Assembly: GCF_042945595.1 (NCBI RefSeq)
Contig: NZ_CP168493.1
Span: forward strand, 434,001 to 498,000
Direction: 5' to 3'
DNA from: Psychrobacillus sp042945595
GTDB taxonomy: Bacteria; Bacillota; Bacilli; Bacillales_A; Planococcaceae
Length of the DNA: 64,000 bases
Shown piece after piece: positions 16,057 to 24,994 of this stretch; position 1 is the first letter of the stretch, and every line of letters begins with the position of its first letter. A program made the translations under genes and the position numbers. The notes below the pieces were generated by a model. It was not told the DNA's origin. It saw only the letters and a list, made by a program, of their open reading frames with translations, and ran no database searches.

Positions 16057-17493
16057 ATGACAAATGAGCAGAGGGAAAGTACGGGTTTTAAAGTAAAGGT
16101 ACAACAGGTTGGTAGTTTTCTAAGTGGGATGATTATGCCGAATATCGGTGCATTCATCGCATGGGGACTTATTACGGCATTATTTATTCCAACGGGTTGG
16201 ATTCCTAATGTACATTTTGTGGAATTAGTTGGTCCAATGATTACATATCTATTACCGATCTTAATCGGGTTTACCGGTGGACGTCTAATTCATGGTTTAC
16301 GAGGAGGAGTAGTTGGTGCAACCGTAACGATGGGGGTAATCGTTGGGGCGGAAATACCAATGTTCCTTGGTGCAATGATTGTTGGACCACTAGGTGGTTG
16401 GGTAATTAGATGGTTTGATAGATTGATAGAGGGTAAGATTAAGCCGGGCTTTGAAATGCTAGTGAATAACTTTTCAGCAGGAATTTTTGGTGGAGGACTA
16501 ACATTAGTTGCCTACAAGTTAATTGGGCCTGCAGTTAATGCATTAACTGACTGGCTTTCATCAGGCGTTCAAATTATTGTTGATGCAAATCTATTACCAT
16601 TTGCAAGTATTTTCATAGAGCCAGGAAAAGTGTTGTTCTTAAACAATGCTATTAATCATGGTATTTTGGGTCCATTAGGGATTGAACAAGCTGCAAGTGC
16701 AGGGAAATCAATACTATTTTTATTAGAATCAAACCCAGGACCAGGACTTGGAATTTTACTTGCGTACATGTTCTTTGGAAAGGGAATAGCAAAACAAACT
16801 GCACCAGGAGCAGTTATTATTCACTTCTTAGGTGGAATACATGAGATTTATTTCCCTTATATTTTAATGAGACCTCTTTTACTAGTAGCTGCAATCGCTG
16901 GGGGAGCATCTGGAATATTTACATTGCAACTATTTGGAGCAGGTTTAACAGCTGCACCATCACCAGGTAGTATTATTTCCATTATGCTATTAACGTCAAA
17001 AGGGAATTATTTGGGAGTAATACTTGGAGTACTAGTTGCAACGGCAGTGTCGTTTATTGTTGCTTCTATTATTCTAAAATCTTCTAAAGACACAGGGGAA
17101 GATGATTTAGAGAAAGCAACTGAAAAAACTTCTGCTTTAAAAGGGAAAGAAACTAGAGCAGCTCAGTTTATCCAACCTACAAAAGGATTAGACTCTGTAC
17201 AAGAGGACTCACTCTCAGCTGTAAAACATATAATATTTGCATGTGATGCAGGTATGGGTTCAAGTGCAATGGGTGCTTCGATATTGAAAAATAAAATGAA
17301 GCAAGCAGGTCTAGATGTTTCTGTAACGAATACATCTATTAGTAACCTTCCAGCGGATGCAGAAGTGATTATTACACACAAAGATTTAACGAGTCGTGCG
17401 AAAGAAAAATTGCCAAATGCACATCATATCTCTGTAGAAAACTTTTTAAATAGCCCAAAATATGATGAGCTAATTGAACAGTTAAAAAAATAA
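16057..17493 (+). CDS. mtlA: PTS mannitol transporter, enzyme IICB
   Basis: A 478-residue mannitol permease. The N-terminal IIC domain spans about 340 residues with multiple membrane segments and typical stretches such as MIMPNIGAFIAWGLI and FLNNAINHGILGPLG. A charged linker follows. The C-terminal IIB domain is phosphorylated on Cys396 (FACDAGMGSS). There is no fused IIA domain; that function is supplied by mtlF downstream. It imports mannitol as mannitol-1-phosphate, which MtlD then oxidises. A GGGGGAT ribosome binding site lies ahead of the ATG. It is the first gene of the operon. Confidence 0.95.
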   Translation: MTNEQRESTGFKVKVQQVGSFLSGMIMPNIGAFIAWGLITALFIPTGWIPNVHFVELVGPMITYLLPILIGFTGGRLIHGLRGGVVGATVTMGVIVGAEIPMFLGAMIVGPLGGWVIRWFDRLIEGKIKPGFEMLVNNFSAGIFGGGLTLVAYKLIGPAVNALTDWLSSGVQIIVDANLLPFASIFIEPGKVLFLNNAINHGILGPLGIEQAASAGKSILFLLESNPGPGLGILLAYMFFGKGIAKQTAPGAVIIHFLGGIHEIYFPYILMRPLLLVAAIAGGASGIFTLQLFGAGLTAAPSPGSIISIMLLTSKGNYLGVILGVLVATAVSFIVASIILKSSKDTGEDDLEKATEKTSALKGKETRAAQFIQPTKGLDSVQEDSLSAVKHIIFACDAGMGSSAMGASILKNKMKQAGLDVSVTNTSISNLPADAEVIITHKDLTSRAKEKLPNAHHISVENFLNSPKYDELIEQLKK

Positions 17494-17506
17494 TGAGAAC
17501 ATACAG

Positions 17507-17544
17507 AACTCGGCCTATTTCAATGGAAATTTAGGCTGAGTTTT
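17507..17544 (+). terminator. Stem-loop between mtlA and mtlR
   Basis: AACTCGGCCTA pairs with TAGGCTGAGTT (one G-U) and is followed by TTTT. It could lower regulator and enzyme expression relative to the transporter. Confidence 0.6.
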
Positions 17545-17582
17545 GCCAATGATTTTGGAACGTTATGAATGAGGTGTATAAC

Positions 17583-19673
17583 ATGTATATTTCAGCACGT
17601 GAAAAAATGATTATTGAAGCATTGATTGTGGAACAAGGAGAAGTAACGATAAAAGAGCTGTCAAAGAGAATTGACGTGAGTTCTCGGACAATACATCGTG
17701 ATTTGAATAAAATAGAGGAACTTTTGGATTCCTATCAACTGGAGTTAATAAAAAAATCAGGGGTTGGAGTTCAAATTATGGGAGAGGAAAAAAGTAAACT
17801 CAAATTAATAAAGCAGCTTGAAACGTTTACTTTTAGGGAATATACGCTAGAAGAAAGACAAACAATGATTCTATGCAATTTGTATGAATCGTCTGAACCT
17901 GTGAAGCTTTTTACACTTTCCAAAGATCTTGGGGTTTCTATCTCAACCGTAAGTGCAGACTTGATGAAGTTGGAAGAGCAATTAAAGCCTTTCCAGCTTT
18001 CTATTTTGAAAAAAAGAGGGTATGGAGTAGAGCTTTCCGGAGCAGAGGAAGCCAAGCGCAGGGCAATCAGTTATGCTATTGCAAAGACATTAAAGGAAGA
18101 AGGGTTATTTTCCCTTATAAAAGAACAGATTCATCAACAGTCTGAAAAGCATGATGATCCTATTTCTAAACGATTAATGCATCTTGTCGATCGAAAAAAA
18201 TTGTGGAAGATAGAAAACGTGATGAAGGATTTGTACCCGAATCTCTCTTTTTCAATGACGGATAACTCTTACGTTGGACTTATTGTACATCTCGCATTAG
18301 CAATTGAACGAATTCTGCAAGGTGAAAATATTCAAATAGAGAAAATGTATTTAAAACAAATAGCGCTGGAACCGGAGTATCCAATTGCTAAGAAAATCAT
18401 TGATGGACTAATGAAAAGTTTTCAAGTGGATATACCTGAAGCTGAAGTGGGCTATATCACGATGCATCTTCAGGGAGCAAAGCTTCGTCAACAAGATGGC
18501 ATATTGCACGAAGCCTCTAACTTGGAAACGTATATGCAAGCTAAAAAATTAGTTCAGATGATGGAAAAAGCCACAGGTTATCAGTTAAATCATCATGATT
18601 CACTTTTAGAGGGGCTTGTTACCCACTTAAAGCCTGCAATTTATCGCATTCGTCAAAATATGGGGATATTTAATCCTCTACTAAAAAATATTCAAAAAGA
18701 TTATGAAGAGTTGTTTGAGCATGTGAAAGTTGCAGTAGAAATTGTTTTTCCGACTTTAGTTATTCCAGATGAAGAAATAGGATACTTAGTGATGCATTTT
18801 GGATCTGCTCTACTTGGCTTGTCGGGAAAAGGGGATTTGAAAGCATATGTTATTTGTTCTAGTGGTATCGGAACCTCTAAATTACTTGCATCTCGTCTGC
18901 AACAAGAAATACCTGAAATAGCGGAGGTTGTAAATGTTTCTGTTTTTGAATTAAATGATCTTCCGTTATCGGATCGAGATTTGGTGATTTCTACAATTTT
19001 TTTACAAACGTTTCATCGAGAATATATAATGGTTAGCCCATTTATGACAAAAGATGAAATTACTCAAGTACAACTATACGCAAGAAGACAGATGTTATTG
19101 AAAAAGGCAGTTCCTGCTGTTAAAGAAAGCTACTCGACTGTAGAAGTACTAAAGCAAAAAATGGAGAAGATTCATCTATATACAGGAACGATAGCGGATG
19201 TTTTAACTAACTTTCATCTCACTTCGCAAAAAGGTAAAGTCTCAGCAAAAGATTGTATGCTAGAAGCATGTAATTTGTTGGAACAAAAACAGATCATTCA
19301 AAAAGCTAGTACAGTTGCTGAAGCATTGTTTACTAGAGAAGCACTTGGTGGTATTGGTATACCAGGAACTAAGCTTGCTTTATTTCACACACGTATCGAA
19401 CAAGTTTGCATGCCGTCTTTTACGATTCATAAGCTGGAACAACCGGTAGTCGTAAAAGGGATGGATGGAAGTGAGATGGAAGTGCACACACTATTGTTAC
19501 TACTCTCACCTCAACCTTATCATGAACCAGGTTTGGAAGTACTAAGCTTAATTAGTACAATTATTATTGAAAATGAACAAAGTATTAAACTATTTGAAAC
19601 CGAAGATCAGTTGCAAATACAATCTTATTTAGCCATAAAATTCGAGCGATTTATCGATGAAATTTTAAAATAA
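17583..19673 (+). CDS. mtlR: Mannitol operon activator MtlR (PRD/EIIB/EIIA regulator)
   Basis: The 696-residue length matches B. subtilis MtlR. Domains in order: a DeoR-like HTH (ISAREKMIIEALIV, then SSRTIHRDLNKI), an Mga-like second HTH near 85-160, two PTS regulation domains at about 190-400 with their histidines (for example YVGLIVHLALAIERI and GYITMHLQGA), an EIIB(Gat)-like domain with Cys in VICSSGIGTSK, and an EIIA(Mtl)-like C terminus with ALFHTR. Phosphorylation of these sites by HPr and EII proteins sets activity. Start 17583 is preferred over 17565 because GAGGTG (17571-17576) lies 6 nt before it. Confidence 0.93.
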   Translation: MYISAREKMIIEALIVEQGEVTIKELSKRIDVSSRTIHRDLNKIEELLDSYQLELIKKSGVGVQIMGEEKSKLKLIKQLETFTFREYTLEERQTMILCNLYESSEPVKLFTLSKDLGVSISTVSADLMKLEEQLKPFQLSILKKRGYGVELSGAEEAKRRAISYAIAKTLKEEGLFSLIKEQIHQQSEKHDDPISKRLMHLVDRKKLWKIENVMKDLYPNLSFSMTDNSYVGLIVHLALAIERILQGENIQIEKMYLKQIALEPEYPIAKKIIDGLMKSFQVDIPEAEVGYITMHLQGAKLRQQDGILHEASNLETYMQAKKLVQMMEKATGYQLNHHDSLLEGLVTHLKPAIYRIRQNMGIFNPLLKNIQKDYEELFEHVKVAVEIVFPTLVIPDEEIGYLVMHFGSALLGLSGKGDLKAYVICSSGIGTSKLLASRLQQEIPEIAEVVNVSVFELNDLPLSDRDLVISTIFLQTFHREYIMVSPFMTKDEITQVQLYARRQMLLKKAVPAVKESYSTVEVLKQKMEKIHLYTGTIADVLTNFHLTSQKGKVSAKDCMLEACNLLEQKQIIQKASTVAEALFTREALGGIGIPGTKLALFHTRIEQVCMPSFTIHKLEQPVVVKGMDGSEMEVHTLLLLLSPQPYHEPGLEVLSLISTIIIENEQSIKLFETEDQLQIQSYLAIKFERFIDEILK

Positions 19674-19689
19674 TGGAGGCGTTATAATT

Positions 19690-20127
19690 ATGGTATTGCC
19701 AATTTTATCAGTGGAAAACATCATGTTAAATCAAGAACTTACAACAAAAGGAGAGGCAATCCAATTAGCGGGAAAAATCCTTGTGGATAGAGGATATGTT
19801 CAACCGGAATATGCAGAGAAAATGCTAGTACGTGAGGAAATGACCTCCACATATATGGGGAATTTTGTCGCTATCCCACATGGTACCGATGATGCGAAAA
19901 GAGAAGTGAAAGAATCAGGAATTGTAATTATTCAAGTTCCAGATGGTGTAGACTTCGGTGGTGGGAATATTGTTAAATTAGTTTTTGGTATTGCTGGTAA
20001 GGGTGATGACCATTTGGGGATTCTTTCAAATATTGCAATTACCGTTTCGGAAATAGAAAATGTCGAAAAAATTGTCCAGGCTACTTCACGAGAAGAAGTG
20101 CTTTCATTTTTTGAAGGAGTGAGCTAA
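19690..20127 (+). CDS. mtlF: PTS mannitol enzyme IIA
   Basis: A 145-residue single-domain EIIA of the mannitol/fructitol family. The phosphorylated histidine lies in VAIPHGTDDAK, preceded by the typical REEMTSTYMGN. It takes phosphate from HPr and passes it to the IIB domain of MtlA. It follows mtlR by 16 nt and ends 1 nt before mtlD, so the three are transcribed together. Confidence 0.95.
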   Translation: MVLPILSVENIMLNQELTTKGEAIQLAGKILVDRGYVQPEYAEKMLVREEMTSTYMGNFVAIPHGTDDAKREVKESGIVIIQVPDGVDFGGGNIVKLVFGIAGKGDDHLGILSNIAITVSEIENVEKIVQATSREEVLSFFEGVS

Positions 20128-20128
20128 G

Positions 20129-21283
20129 ATGAATGCTGTTCATTTTGGGGCTGGAAATATTGGGAGAGGTTTTATTGGATGTTTGTTGTATGAATCTGGA
20201 TATAACACGTGTTTTGTAGATGTGAATGGAGAGATTGTTGACTTACTCAATGAAAAGAAACAATATACCGTTCAACTTGCGAATGCAACCAATGAGGTAT
20301 TGCTGGTAAAAAACGTACATGCAATTAACAGCCTAAGGGATCCGGCCCTTGTTGTAGACACAGTTGCCAATGCCAGTCTGGTGACCGCAGCAGTTGGCCC
20401 AAACATTCTTCCACTAATCGCAGGTTTAATAGCAAACGGACTAAAAAAGAGACTTACACTATCTAAAGAGCCACTAACCATTATTGCATGTGAAAATATG
20501 ATTGGTGGAAGTGCCTTTTTAAAAGAAAAAATATATGAACAGCTCAATGAACAGGAAAAATCGTTATTTGATGTGCATTTTAGTTTTCCTAATTCCGCAG
20601 TAGATCGGATTGTTCCAAACCAAACAAACGATGACAAATTAGCGGTTACGGTAGAACCTTTTTATGAGTGGATCGTAGATGAGTCGGAAATTAGAGGCGA
20701 AAATCCTCCTATAAAAGGAGTAACATTCGTACAAGATTTACAGCCGTTTATTGAAAGAAAGTTATTTACAGTAAATACAGGGCATGCAGTTGTTGCATAT
20801 TTCGGTTATTTAGCTGGTTTTAGAAGTATGCATGAGGCACTTGCAGATGGAAAAATTAAAAAAATGACCGAAAATGTACTAGGAGAAACAAGTAAGTACC
20901 TAACTACTAAGTATTCGTTTGATGAGCAGGCACATAATAAATATGTGCAAAAAATTATTGATCGCTTTGCAAATCCATTTATATCGGATGATACGACAAG
21001 AGTAGGACGATCCCCAATGCGTAAGCTTAAAAGTAATGATCGTCTTGTAAAACCAGCAACACAATATGCAGAGATGTTTGAAGAAACACCTATTTATTTA
21101 GCAAAGGGTATTGCTTCTGCTTTACACTATGATTATCTGGAGGATCCAGAAGCAAAAGAAATCCAAGAGGCGATTCAACAAAAAGGAATAGCGTTTGCAA
21201 TAGAGACATTTACGGGTATAAAGGCTGAAACGGATCTATTTAAAACAGTTTACGAACAATATAAGGAAATGGCGAAGAAATAA
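20129..21283 (+). CDS. mtlD: Mannitol-1-phosphate 5-dehydrogenase
   Basis: A polyol-type long-chain dehydrogenase of 384 residues. The N-terminal NAD-binding motif is HFGAGNIGRGFIG, and the catalytic-domain signature KLFTVNTGHA with its conserved Lys is near the middle. It oxidises mannitol-1-phosphate to fructose-6-phosphate. The spacing of 1 nt from mtlF, with AGGAG of the ribosome binding site inside the mtlF end, indicates tight coupling. Confidence 0.96.
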   Translation: MNAVHFGAGNIGRGFIGCLLYESGYNTCFVDVNGEIVDLLNEKKQYTVQLANATNEVLLVKNVHAINSLRDPALVVDTVANASLVTAAVGPNILPLIAGLIANGLKKRLTLSKEPLTIIACENMIGGSAFLKEKIYEQLNEQEKSLFDVHFSFPNSAVDRIVPNQTNDDKLAVTVEPFYEWIVDESEIRGENPPIKGVTFVQDLQPFIERKLFTVNTGHAVVAYFGYLAGFRSMHEALADGKIKKMTENVLGETSKYLTTKYSFDEQAHNKYVQKIIDRFANPFISDDTTRVGRSPMRKLKSNDRLVKPATQYAEMFEETPIYLAKGIASALHYDYLEDPEAKEIQEAIQQKGIAFAIETFTGIKAETDLFKTVYEQYKEMAKK

Positions 21284-21337
21284 AAAGTTTAGAATAGAAA
21301 AGCCATCATGAATTAGATAATAAAGGAGACGATTATT

Positions 21338-21607
21338 TTGAAAACAAATACGTATAAAGTAGTTGCAGAATCTGGCATTCATGCAAGACCAGCTACGGGA
21401 CTCGTGAAAGAAGCTACTAAATTTGCTTGCGATATATTCATCGAATATAAGGAGAAAAAAGTGAACTTAAAATCGATTCTTGGTGTCATGTCTCTTGGTA
21501 TTCCTAAAGGCGGATCCATTTCCATATTTGCTGAAGGAATAGACGAAGAAAATGCACTAGTGAGTATCGAAAGTTTTCTTAAGAGTGAAGGAATCGTTGC
21601 GTCATGA
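21338..21607 (+). CDS. ptsH: Phosphocarrier protein HPr
   Basis: An 89-residue HPr with both regulatory sites. His15 lies in SGIHARPAT (phosphorylated by enzyme I) and Ser46 in LKSILGVMSLG (target of HPr kinase). Keeping His15 excludes Crh. The start is TTG at 21338 behind AAAGGAGAC. It lies 54 nt after mtlD and overlaps ptsI by 4 nt, so the general PTS proteins are encoded in the mannitol operon instead of at a separate ptsGHI locus. Confidence 0.95.
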   Translation: MKTNTYKVVAESGIHARPATGLVKEATKFACDIFIEYKEKKVNLKSILGVMSLGIPKGGSISIFAEGIDEENALVSIESFLKSEGIVAS

Positions 21608-23325
21608 ATGACCGAATAATAGGAATCGCTGCATCAAGTGGTGTAGCGATTGGTAAGGCGTTTTTACTAGTTGAACCTAATTTGAAAGTTGTAAAAAAAA
21701 CAATTTCTAACAGCCAAGACGAAATTTCAAGATTCCATTTTGCATTAACGCAAGCTGAACAAGAGTTGCAAGCAATCCGTACGCATGCTGCAAATGTTAT
21801 AGGTGAAGAAAATGCAGCAATCTTTGATGCACATTTGCTTGTATTAAATGATCCGGAGTTGTTAAGTTCTGTAGAAAATAAAATAAAAGCAGAAGAAATA
21901 AATGCAGAAGCTGCATTGCAAGAAACAGCAGATACTTTAATCGAGATGTTCCGACAGTTAGATAATGAATATATGCGAGAGCGTGCTGCTGATATAAGTG
22001 ATGTAACAAAACGAGTAATAGCGAAGCTTCTAGGAGTAAATATTCCTAACATTGCAATGATCGATGAAGAAGTCATCATTATTTCCGAGGACCTTGCGCC
22101 GTCAGAAACTGCGCAATTGAATAGGAAGTTTGCGAAAGGTTTTACAACTGACATGGGAGGTCGTACTTCTCATTCTGCAATTATGGCTCGAACATTAGAG
22201 ATTCCTGCAGTTGTAGGAACTTCAAAAGTCACTTCAACGATTAAAAACGGGGATCTTATTATTGTTGATGGAGACAATGGGGAGATTCTAATTAATCCTT
22301 CTACAGAAGTAATTTCAATTTATGAGGAAAAGCGTAACCAGCTAGACGCTCATAAGAAAGAATTGTCGCTTCTGAAAAATGAACAAACGATTACATTAGA
22401 TGGCAAACAGTTTGAAGTGGCTGCAAATATTGGCACGCCAAGCGATGTAGAAAGTGTGCTTGAACAGGGAGGCGAAGGAGTAGGTCTTTACCGAACTGAA
22501 TTTCTTTTTATGGAAAGAGATGCTTTGCCGACGGAAGAAGAGCAATACCAAGCATATAAAGAAGTATTGGAAAAAATGGGGGGAAAGCCCGTTGTTGTAA
22601 GAACTTTAGACATTGGTGGTGATAAACAACTTCCCTACTTAAATCTTCCAAAAGAGATGAATCCATTTTTAGGTTATCGAGCAATTCGACTTTGCTTGGC
22701 GGACCAAGAGTTATTTAGAATTCAATTGCGCGCATTATTACGAGCGAGTAATTTTGGGAATCTTAAAATCATGTTTCCGATGATTGCAACGTTGGAAGAA
22801 TTTCTTGACGCCAAACATCTCTTGCTAGAGGAAAAGCAGTCTCTGCAAAAACAAGGGTTTGCAGTGGCAGAGAATATAGAAATCGGAATTATGGTTGAAA
22901 TCCCCTCCACCGCAATATTAGCAGATCAATTTGCACATGAAGTTGACTTCTTTAGTATTGGAACAAATGATTTAATACAATATACTATGGCTGCTGACAG
23001 AATGAATGAACGAGTATCTTATTTATACCAACCTTACAATCCAGCCATTTTACGATTAGTCAAAATGGTCATCGATGCTGCGCATGCTCAAGGAAAATGG
23101 GTAGGTATGTGCGGTGAAATGGCAGGAGATCCGATTGCCATTCCGTTACTGCTTGGGCTTGAATTGGATGAATTTTCCATGAGTGTTCCATCGATGTTAA
23201 AAGCTAGAAACCAAATTAATCAGTTAAAGCAGAGCGAAATGAAGAAGCTTGTTGATAAAGCATTAGGTATGCAGACCTCGGAACAAGTTAGGCTGTATGT
23301 TAAAGAAGCGTTAAATATAAAGTGA
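21604..23325 (+). CDS. ptsI: Phosphoenolpyruvate-protein phosphotransferase (enzyme I)
   Basis: Enzyme I of 573 residues, the usual length. The phospho-histidine is His190 in GGRTSHSAIMAR. The C-terminal PEP-binding domain shows GGEGVGLYRTEFLF, RTLDIGGDKQLPY and the active-site cysteine in GMCGEMAGD. It overlaps ptsH by ATGA. A strong bidirectional terminator closes the operon. Confidence 0.96.
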   Translation: MNDRIIGIAASSGVAIGKAFLLVEPNLKVVKKTISNSQDEISRFHFALTQAEQELQAIRTHAANVIGEENAAIFDAHLLVLNDPELLSSVENKIKAEEINAEAALQETADTLIEMFRQLDNEYMRERAADISDVTKRVIAKLLGVNIPNIAMIDEEVIIISEDLAPSETAQLNRKFAKGFTTDMGGRTSHSAIMARTLEIPAVVGTSKVTSTIKNGDLIIVDGDNGEILINPSTEVISIYEEKRNQLDAHKKELSLLKNEQTITLDGKQFEVAANIGTPSDVESVLEQGGEGVGLYRTEFLFMERDALPTEEEQYQAYKEVLEKMGGKPVVVRTLDIGGDKQLPYLNLPKEMNPFLGYRAIRLCLADQELFRIQLRALLRASNFGNLKIMFPMIATLEEFLDAKHLLLEEKQSLQKQGFAVAENIEIGIMVEIPSTAILADQFAHEVDFFSIGTNDLIQYTMAADRMNERVSYLYQPYNPAILRLVKMVIDAAHAQGKWVGMCGEMAGDPIAIPLLLGLELDEFSMSVPSMLKARNQINQLKQSEMKKLVDKALGMQTSEQVRLYVKEALNIK

Positions 23326-23338
23326 ACTTTAGAAAAAT

Positions 23339-23380
23339 AAATAAATCCCACTGACTTTAAAGTTCCAGTGGGATTTATTT
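23339..23380 (+). terminator. Bidirectional terminator after ptsI
   Basis: AAATAAATCCCACTG (23339-23353) pairs perfectly with 23366-23380 across a 12-nt loop. A/T-rich flanks let it also end the small minus-strand gene that follows. Confidence 0.85.
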
Positions 23381-23381
23381 A

Positions 23382-23537
23382 TTATTTTCGTTTTTTCTTC
23401 GTTACATTTCCTCCTAGTTCAGCAAACTCGCGTGAAAATTCTTCTTGCACTTCATTTGGTTTTATTTTTTGATTTTTTGGCGTTTGAGGAAGTGTATCTT
23501 TGTTTTTACTTTTGCCTTGCTTATTATCTCTACCCAT
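23382..23537 (-). CDS. Small YfhD-like protein, 51 residues
   Basis: On the minus strand an ATG preceded by AAAGGAG opens a 51-codon frame ending in TAA beside the ptsI terminator. The product begins MGRDNKQGKSKNKDTLPQTP and contains EEFSREFAEL near its end. The basic start, the LPQTPKN motif and the acidic FSREFAE block resemble the YfhD family of small Bacillales proteins found in spore formers. The function is unknown. The family call is from memory and should be treated as probable. Confidence 0.65.
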   Translation of the reverse strand: MGRDNKQGKSKNKDTLPQTPKNQKIKPNEVQEEFSREFAELGGNVTKKKRK

Positions 23538-23649
23538 TATAATTCTCCTTTCGCATTTTACGTTCCTTTTTAATATGGCGCAGAAATCTCATTTTAATCA
23601 TAAAAAAACACCAAGAATAGTTTACTTAGTGCGGTGGTTTTTGTTAAAT

Positions 23650-24945
23650 TTATTGATTCATAACAAAATTATTCACATTTTCAACTATCTCTTTTTGATC
23701 TAAAGTTGTAGGTAAGGAAATAAAGGTAAATTTAAATGTCGTACCAACTCCCACTTCACTTTCCACGTGAATAGTTCCATTCATGGCGCGTACGATGCTA
23801 TACACAACCATCATACCGAGGCCAGTCCCTCTTGTTCCCTTTGTCGAGTAATATGGCTCTCCTAAATGTTCCAATTGTTCAGATGTCATTCCTGCTCCAG
23901 TATCTTTGAAAAGAATGCTCACGTTTGTTGGACTGGATTCCAATTCAACTGTTAATACTCCACCGCTAGGCATTGCTTCTATTGCATTTTTCATGATATT
24001 CACTAAGCATTGATGGAACTTTTGTCTATCACCCATAATAGTAATCTCATTTAAAAAGATCGTAACGATTTGGACAGAACTCCGATTGGCAGTTGGTTGC
24101 AGTAACTGAATAGCTTGTTGTAGCTCTTCATGAACGATAAGGGATTCCGTTAATCGGATCTCTGATTTAGAAAAAGTTAAATAATCTTGAATAACTCTTT
24201 CAGCGGATTTTAGCTCTTTTTTTATAATGGCAAGGTATTGAAGACGATTTTCTTTTGAGATATTTTCCATTTGCAAAAGCTGAACAAAGCCGATAGCCGC
24301 TGTTAGAGGATTGCGAATTTCATGAGATATTGCCGCGCCCATTTGTTCAACTGCTTCCAATCTTTTTGTATGTAAGAGTTGATGGCGTAACTGAATCGTT
24401 TTGTATATTTCTTCTATAAAGTATGCAATCATACCAACTGCTAACGGCTGGATAAATAGAAAAGCGAAATATAGATCATACAAATGATACGGTAGATGTA
24501 TAAGTTCTAAAACTGTCTGTATTAAACTGAATAGAAATGTGAGTCCTACTGAAAATAGGATGCGCTGATTTGATGATTGCTTTAAAAAAAATGGAGAAAG
24601 TCGCCATAAGGTTAAGGAGATTACCCCGTAAAGTGTTGCAGTCACCCAAAATCCATTGTCAAAACCATAAAATCCTCGAATACATATGGTGAGTAAACCC
24701 AATAATGGTCCTAATCCCATATATAGACCGCTAATCACGAGGGGAATATTCTTTAAATCGAATAAGAAACCTTCGTGTATTGGATAGCTAAACGCGAAAC
24801 AGATGAGGAAACTAAGAACAAAATACAGAGTGGCAACTATTTTAATTGATCCCATATTATTTAATCTGTCAGTCCATAACATACTAAAAAACAATAATAC
24901 TATTATCAAGGATAGATTGAAAAATAAGTGCATAGTTAATTCCAA
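23650..24945 (-). CDS. Membrane sensor histidine kinase, KinB-like layout
   Basis: About 431 residues. The N-terminal half has six hydrophobic helices of the LytS/YhcK 5TM type. It is followed by a phosphoacceptor helix EQMGAAISHEIRNPLTA and an intact HATPase domain: N box NIMKNAIEAM, G1 DTGAGM, F-box region EPYYSTK and G2 GTGLGM. It resembles sporulation kinases such as KinB. No response regulator is adjacent, which also fits a phosphorelay orphan. The start is taken as TTG at 24945 behind GAGGTG; this gives the same MELTMHLFFN opening as the paralogue (MEIITMHFLFN). Confidence 0.85.
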   Translation of the reverse strand: MELTMHLFFNLSLIIVLLFFSMLWTDRLNNMGSIKIVATLYFVLSFLICFAFSYPIHEGFLFDLKNIPLVISGLYMGLGPLLGLLTICIRGFYGFDNGFWVTATLYGVISLTLWRLSPFFLKQSSNQRILFSVGLTFLFSLIQTVLELIHLPYHLYDLYFAFLFIQPLAVGMIAYFIEEIYKTIQLRHQLLHTKRLEAVEQMGAAISHEIRNPLTAAIGFVQLLQMENISKENRLQYLAIIKKELKSAERVIQDYLTFSKSEIRLTESLIVHEELQQAIQLLQPTANRSSVQIVTIFLNEITIMGDRQKFHQCLVNIMKNAIEAMPSGGVLTVELESSPTNVSILFKDTGAGMTSEQLEHLGEPYYSTKGTRGTGLGMMVVYSIVRAMNGTIHVESEVGVGTTFKFTFISLPTTLDQKEIVENVNNFVMNQ

Positions 24946-24994
24946 AGGATCACCTCTCTTCAGCAACGGTATACGTGGAGAATAGATTTCTCTA

